Source: Portulaca oleracea (taxonomy: Eukaryota > Streptophyta > Magnoliopsida > Caryophyllales > Portulacaceae). Taken from it: 64,000 bases of DNA. The stretch lies in NCBI GenBank assembly GCA_029582165.1, contig CM055874.1, positions 4,290,114-4,354,113 on the forward strand, read 5' to 3'. A program made the translations under genes and the position numbers. Shown in pieces: positions 60,146 through 64,000 of this stretch. Under the pieces are notes generated by a model. That model was not told where the DNA came from. It was given only the letters and a program-made list of their open reading frames with translations, and did not search any database. The stretch's first letter is position 1. Every line of letters begins with the position of its first letter.

Positions 60146-63100
60146 TCAGACCTGTTCTGGGCCACTAGGTAGGGCTACATAGTCCCCATGGTGATGTTCA
60201 TGTGTGGAAGGCTTAGAGTTGACAGGAATGCACTTCAGGATGACTGCCAATGGCATGCTGACTGCCCCGATCACGACGCTGAGCAGCCACAGTTGCCAGC
60301 CTAAGGGCACAGTTGATGCGAAGGTGCCTAGGAACTCTACCATGATTGCTTGGAATGCGATGGTGGAGACGAGTACTGCGATGAATATCCAGCTGCTGAA
60401 CATTCCTCGGAATATGTTTATCTTCTCTATGTCGCGGCTGTTTATCTCGTTGAACACCTGTGGGTGTGCCATGGAGGATAAGTAAGAGGTCTTAGAATAT
60501 GAATGTGTACTATGTGCAATGTTTTTAGGGGTAGGGTTTTTGTGTCTTTTTAGAAATGGTAAACAGACCCATCCACTGGGCCCCTTCTTAGGGGTAACCC
60601 TAAACAGGCTCTATAGGTCAAGGCAAAGAGCAAGCGCGAGACTGCTCATGACAAACATGACCTATTAACCCTACAATTTTTAGACTTAGAAATATAATGA
60701 ATGTACCAAGTGCAACGTTTTTAGGGAATGGATGGGGCAACAAAAAACCAAAAGGCCCGTTGTTTTGTATCTTTTGAGAAATGTTAAGCAAGCTCATTCA
60801 CTGGACCCCTTCTAAGAGGTAAACATCAGCAAGCACTATAGGTCGAGGCAAAGAGTAAGTATCAAACTGTCCATGACAAATGCGTTAGCCCCACAATTTC
60901 CATGGAATTGTTTTGGGTCTACCAAGGGTTGAACCTTGGTGGAGATCTTTGGAAATGAAGATGGTAGCCAACTTTGATAAGCGAACTGTTTTGTGATACA
61001 AGAACCACATGCTGGTTAAACCCTATCTCCAATTTTAGGTTTGGGGTTTTGATCTTTCCTACAGCAAAACCTTTTGAGATGTGTGACTTAACCCTAAACT
61101 AGGGCAAAATTCCCAACTTGATCTCATGATTGTGTTAGCTAAGAAGATTACCCCACCCACACCACCAAAAAAAAAGGGAAAAAAAAAACACACACCAGCT
61201 GGTAGCTCGTGCATGACCCAGATCTGAAATTACACAGAACTAATTCCTACACAAATATATTTCATCAATTCATTTCCTCGCCGCTCCACCTAAAGGACCC
61301 CTTGCTAGGTTTATACTATTTTGTTTGGGGAGGAGTAAAGAAAATAAGAAAAGGCAAGTGAAGGGGAAGAAAGAGATCGACCTGGCAGAAGACGAAAGTG
61401 TTGAATATGAATGTATTAAGGACAGCATGTGCATCTGAGCCAGTAAGTCGTAGTAGACGCTCTCCGTCAAAATTCAGAACAGCAAGGATGGTGAACTGAT
61501 ATATACTTTGTCCAAGGATATTTCTCCACATAGCCTTGCTGATAAAATTTGAAGTCCGTCCGACTGGAGGTTTTTTCATAAGTTCATCAGTTGGTGGTTC
61601 TGTAGCCAGAGCCAATGCACCGAGGGTGTCCATGATCATGTTTACCCACAGTAACTGCACTGCTGTCAGTGGAGCTGACCCTGAGAAAGCACGCGCCAAA
61701 GTATTACACAAAAGCATGCAAATGTATTATGCAATGGAGAGGGACCAAAAAAAAAAGAGAGGCTACAATTGAACTGTGCGGACTAACCTGAAAAACATGC
61801 AGAAACGAAATTGATCATGAGTGCGACAATGTTGACTGTCAGTTGGAACTGCACAAACTTTTGAATGTTTACATAGACGGATCGCCCCCATTTGGCTACA
61901 TTCATAATGGTTGTGAAATTGTCATCCAAAATAATGATATCCGCGTTTTCTTTAGCAACCTGCGCATATAAGCTTATGATATCAGAAAACAGCACAAGTT
62001 GAGGTTCATGTAATAACCTTATTGCCTCTCATGCTTTCAGAGCTAAACATGATTAGATTTAGCCTTTAACACAGCATAATAATAGACAGACATAGGGGAA
62101 CAAACCTCTGTTCCTGCTATACCCATAGCAAGGCCAATATCGGACTCGTGCAATGCAGGTGCATCATTGGTCCCATCACCAGTCACAGCAACCACCTCCT
62201 CCAGCATTTTCAAAACTTTCACTAAAGTGTGCTTGTCTGATGGCAAAGATCGAGCCATCACCTGAGAATTTCGAAAAAGGAAAAGGAAAAAACCCGTTTA
62301 TTCGACATTTCAGAAGAATGTGACAAGGACAAAGTTTGAAATGAAAAGAGACCTGGATTCTGGGAATGATCTCCTTCATCTCGTCTAAAGTCTTTGCACG
62401 GAACTCTGACCCTTCTATTGCAATGCCATCTTCTGTTAGTATGCCACATTCTCGTGCTATGGCCTTTGCTGTGTGAATGTTGTCACCTGTGACCATTCGC
62501 ACCATAATTCCAGCATCTATACAAGTCTCGACTGCTTTCTTGACTCCAGGGCGGATAGGATCTTTGATCCCAACAATCGCTAGTAAAGTGTAGCCTTCTT
62601 CAGGAATGCTACTATTTTCGTCCCCCGTGTCTCTGAAAGCCAAGCAAAGAGTCCTCAACGCGTCGGAAGCAAAACCATTTATGACATGAGTTATGGCCTC
62701 GACTTGCTGTTCAGATAAATCGACGTAATTTCCATTAGAATCGATTGTCTTATCGCACATTTTCAAGACTATTTCTGAAGCACCCTTGCAAAAGGCTCGG
62801 GAGCCACCTTCTGGCAGTGATACAAGAACAGACATTTTCTTTCTGTCAGAATTGAAAGGTTGTAGCATTTTAATCTCGTACTTTTGTCTTATCGCATTGA
62901 AGTCACCGCCTAGAAGCAATCCAAGTTCAAGCAACGCTGACTCTGTTGGCTGCCCTAAAATGGAAGTGTTTCCGTCTTGGTCCTTCACCACCTCAGCTCC
63001 GGTGTTTAAGAAAATAGCTTGTAAAATTGTACTCAACATACCCTCAGATGTTTCTGTTTTTATGTCATTCGGATTTATCTCTTTATTTTGGCCCGGCAAC

Positions 63101-64000
63101 CAAATCTTGTCAACAACCATGTGGTTAGTTGTGAGTGTCCCAGTCTTATCTGTGCAGATGGTAGTTGCAGAACCCATAGTTTCACAGGCAGAAAGATGCC
63201 TTACGAGCGCTTTGTCATTCATCAATTTCTTCATTGCGAAAGCAAGGCTTAGAGTCACAGCCAATGGTAGCCCTTCAGGAACTGCAACAACAATTATAGT
63301 TACAGCAGTAGCAAAGAAGTCTAAGATCGTCATTGCATCATGCGAAGACCAATGTGTTAGCTCATTATGAACCATTTTCGACACTATAAATCTGATAGCC
63401 AGTACTGAGAATGTCAGGACTGCAAATACAAGCCCAATCTTTCCAATAATAGTAGCAACTCCATTTAACTTCACCTGCAAAGGTGTCTCATCATCGCCTC
63501 CCTCACTGAGAGTCTCCATCAGATGTCCCCATTCAGTCCTCATGCCCACAGCAGTAACAAGCATCTTTGCTGAACCGTCTTCTACTTTTGTCCCTGACAG
63601 AAGAAAAGGCTTTTTCTGATTAACATGGACCGGCTCACTCTCACCCGATAAGCTTGATTCGTTAATTAATAAATTGTATCCTGAAACAAAGACACCGTCA
63701 GCTGGAACTATGTCTCCAATGGACAAATGAACGATATCTCCAACAACCAAATCATAAATTGATATCTTTTGCCTACGTCCATCTCTAGTCACCTGAACCA
63801 ATATCTTCTTTTTCTCCTTGTCAAGTCGTCTGAATTGAAGTGATTGGTTGTAGTCACTGACAGCAGTTACCATAACAACCAAGAATATACTCACAAGGAT
63901 ACCCAGCCCATCATACATGCCTTTTGGCAACCCTTCTGTGCCAACCCCTACACCGATTGAAACCACAGCACAAACCATCAGAATGATCAATGTTAAGTCC
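60146..64000 (-). CDS. ACA4/ACA11-like: Autoinhibited Ca2+-ATPase, vacuolar ACA4/ACA11 type (5' end outside window)
   Basis: Type IIB P-type ATPase that pumps Ca2+ from the cytosol. ACA4 and ACA11 act in vacuolar membranes. Exons on the minus strand: 64000-62353 (cut by the window edge), 62261-62106, 61959-61788, 61680-61382 and 60457-60146, all in phase. The first visible residues are [14 protein letters not shown] (second membrane helix). They are followed by the actuator motif [24 protein letters not shown] (helix 4, the Ca2+ site), the phosphorylated [10 protein letters not shown] at about 63150-63121, [34 protein letters not shown] and the last helices. The protein ends ALPSGPEQV, the same ALPSGP-type tail as the Arabidopsis homologues. 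The N-terminal calmodulin-binding autoinhibitory region is outside the window. No broken exon was seen. It is convergent with the transporter gene at 55652-58470. Confidence 0.95.

Noticed and set aside
62786..63370. Plus-strand 194-residue frame
   Set aside because: It is the antisense shadow of the Ca2+-ATPase exon, which has conserved P-type motifs on the minus strand.

Overview
This is nuclear DNA from a eudicot plant. The evidence is large spliced genes with GT-AG introns, AT-rich introns, plant-type small transposons, a Cassandra-type LTR with a 5S-derived segment, and protein sequences that match angiosperm families throughout. The species cannot be named from the sequence. I see no prokaryotic operon, tRNA, functional rRNA gene or CRISPR array. 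Homology calls and Arabidopsis locus numbers come from memory, not from a database search.  Gene layout: (1) 631-1167, minus: small secreted proline-rich protein whose Asn-Pro repeat is written by a telomere-like TTAGGG run. (2) 2514-7663, minus: PEF/EF-hand calcium-binding protein of the CML49/CML50 type, 5 coding exons with a 3.3 kb first intron. (3) 11966-24578, plus: the chromatin-remodelling ATPase INO80, 23 coding exons, 1,531 residues, in frame throughout. (4) 33258-36847, plus: cytosolic NAD-dependent glycerol-3-phosphate dehydrogenase (GPDHC1 type), 5 coding exons, 465 residues. (5) 39035-40087, plus: small coiled-coil protein of 108 residues, not recognised. (6) 43105-45517, minus: protein with an N-terminal acidic/coiled region and a C-terminal Rho_N/SAP-like helical motif, 541 residues. 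(7) 55652-58470, plus: UUAT1-like Golgi nucleotide-sugar transporter, 318 residues. (8) 60146-64000, minus, cut by the window edge: autoinhibited Ca2+-ATPase of the vacuolar ACA4/ACA11 type.  Between and inside the genes lie many small transposons: a hAT-like family (TIR near TAGACCTGKCAATT, 8-bp target duplications, three clear insertions and one probable), a PIF/Harbinger-like family (3-bp TAA/TTA duplications), Stowaway-like elements (TA duplications), a solo Cassandra-type LTR with a 5-bp duplication, and a decayed Ty3/gypsy 3' end with a 1.9 kb LTR.  The genes are independent transcription units rather than a pathway, although two concern calcium (the EF-hand protein and the Ca2+ pump). 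Their order is the most informative feature: Arabidopsis relatives of these genes sit in two sets of duplicated blocks (At2g41540-60 with At3g57300-30, and At3g10290-300 with At5g04160-70). The window therefore looks like a pre-fractionation arrangement of genes that were split or duplicated in the Arabidopsis lineage. I found no clearly new biological system. The best candidates for follow-up are the hAT-like MITE family, including an inverted pair around the last exon of the GPDH gene, and the telomere-repeat-coded secreted peptide.
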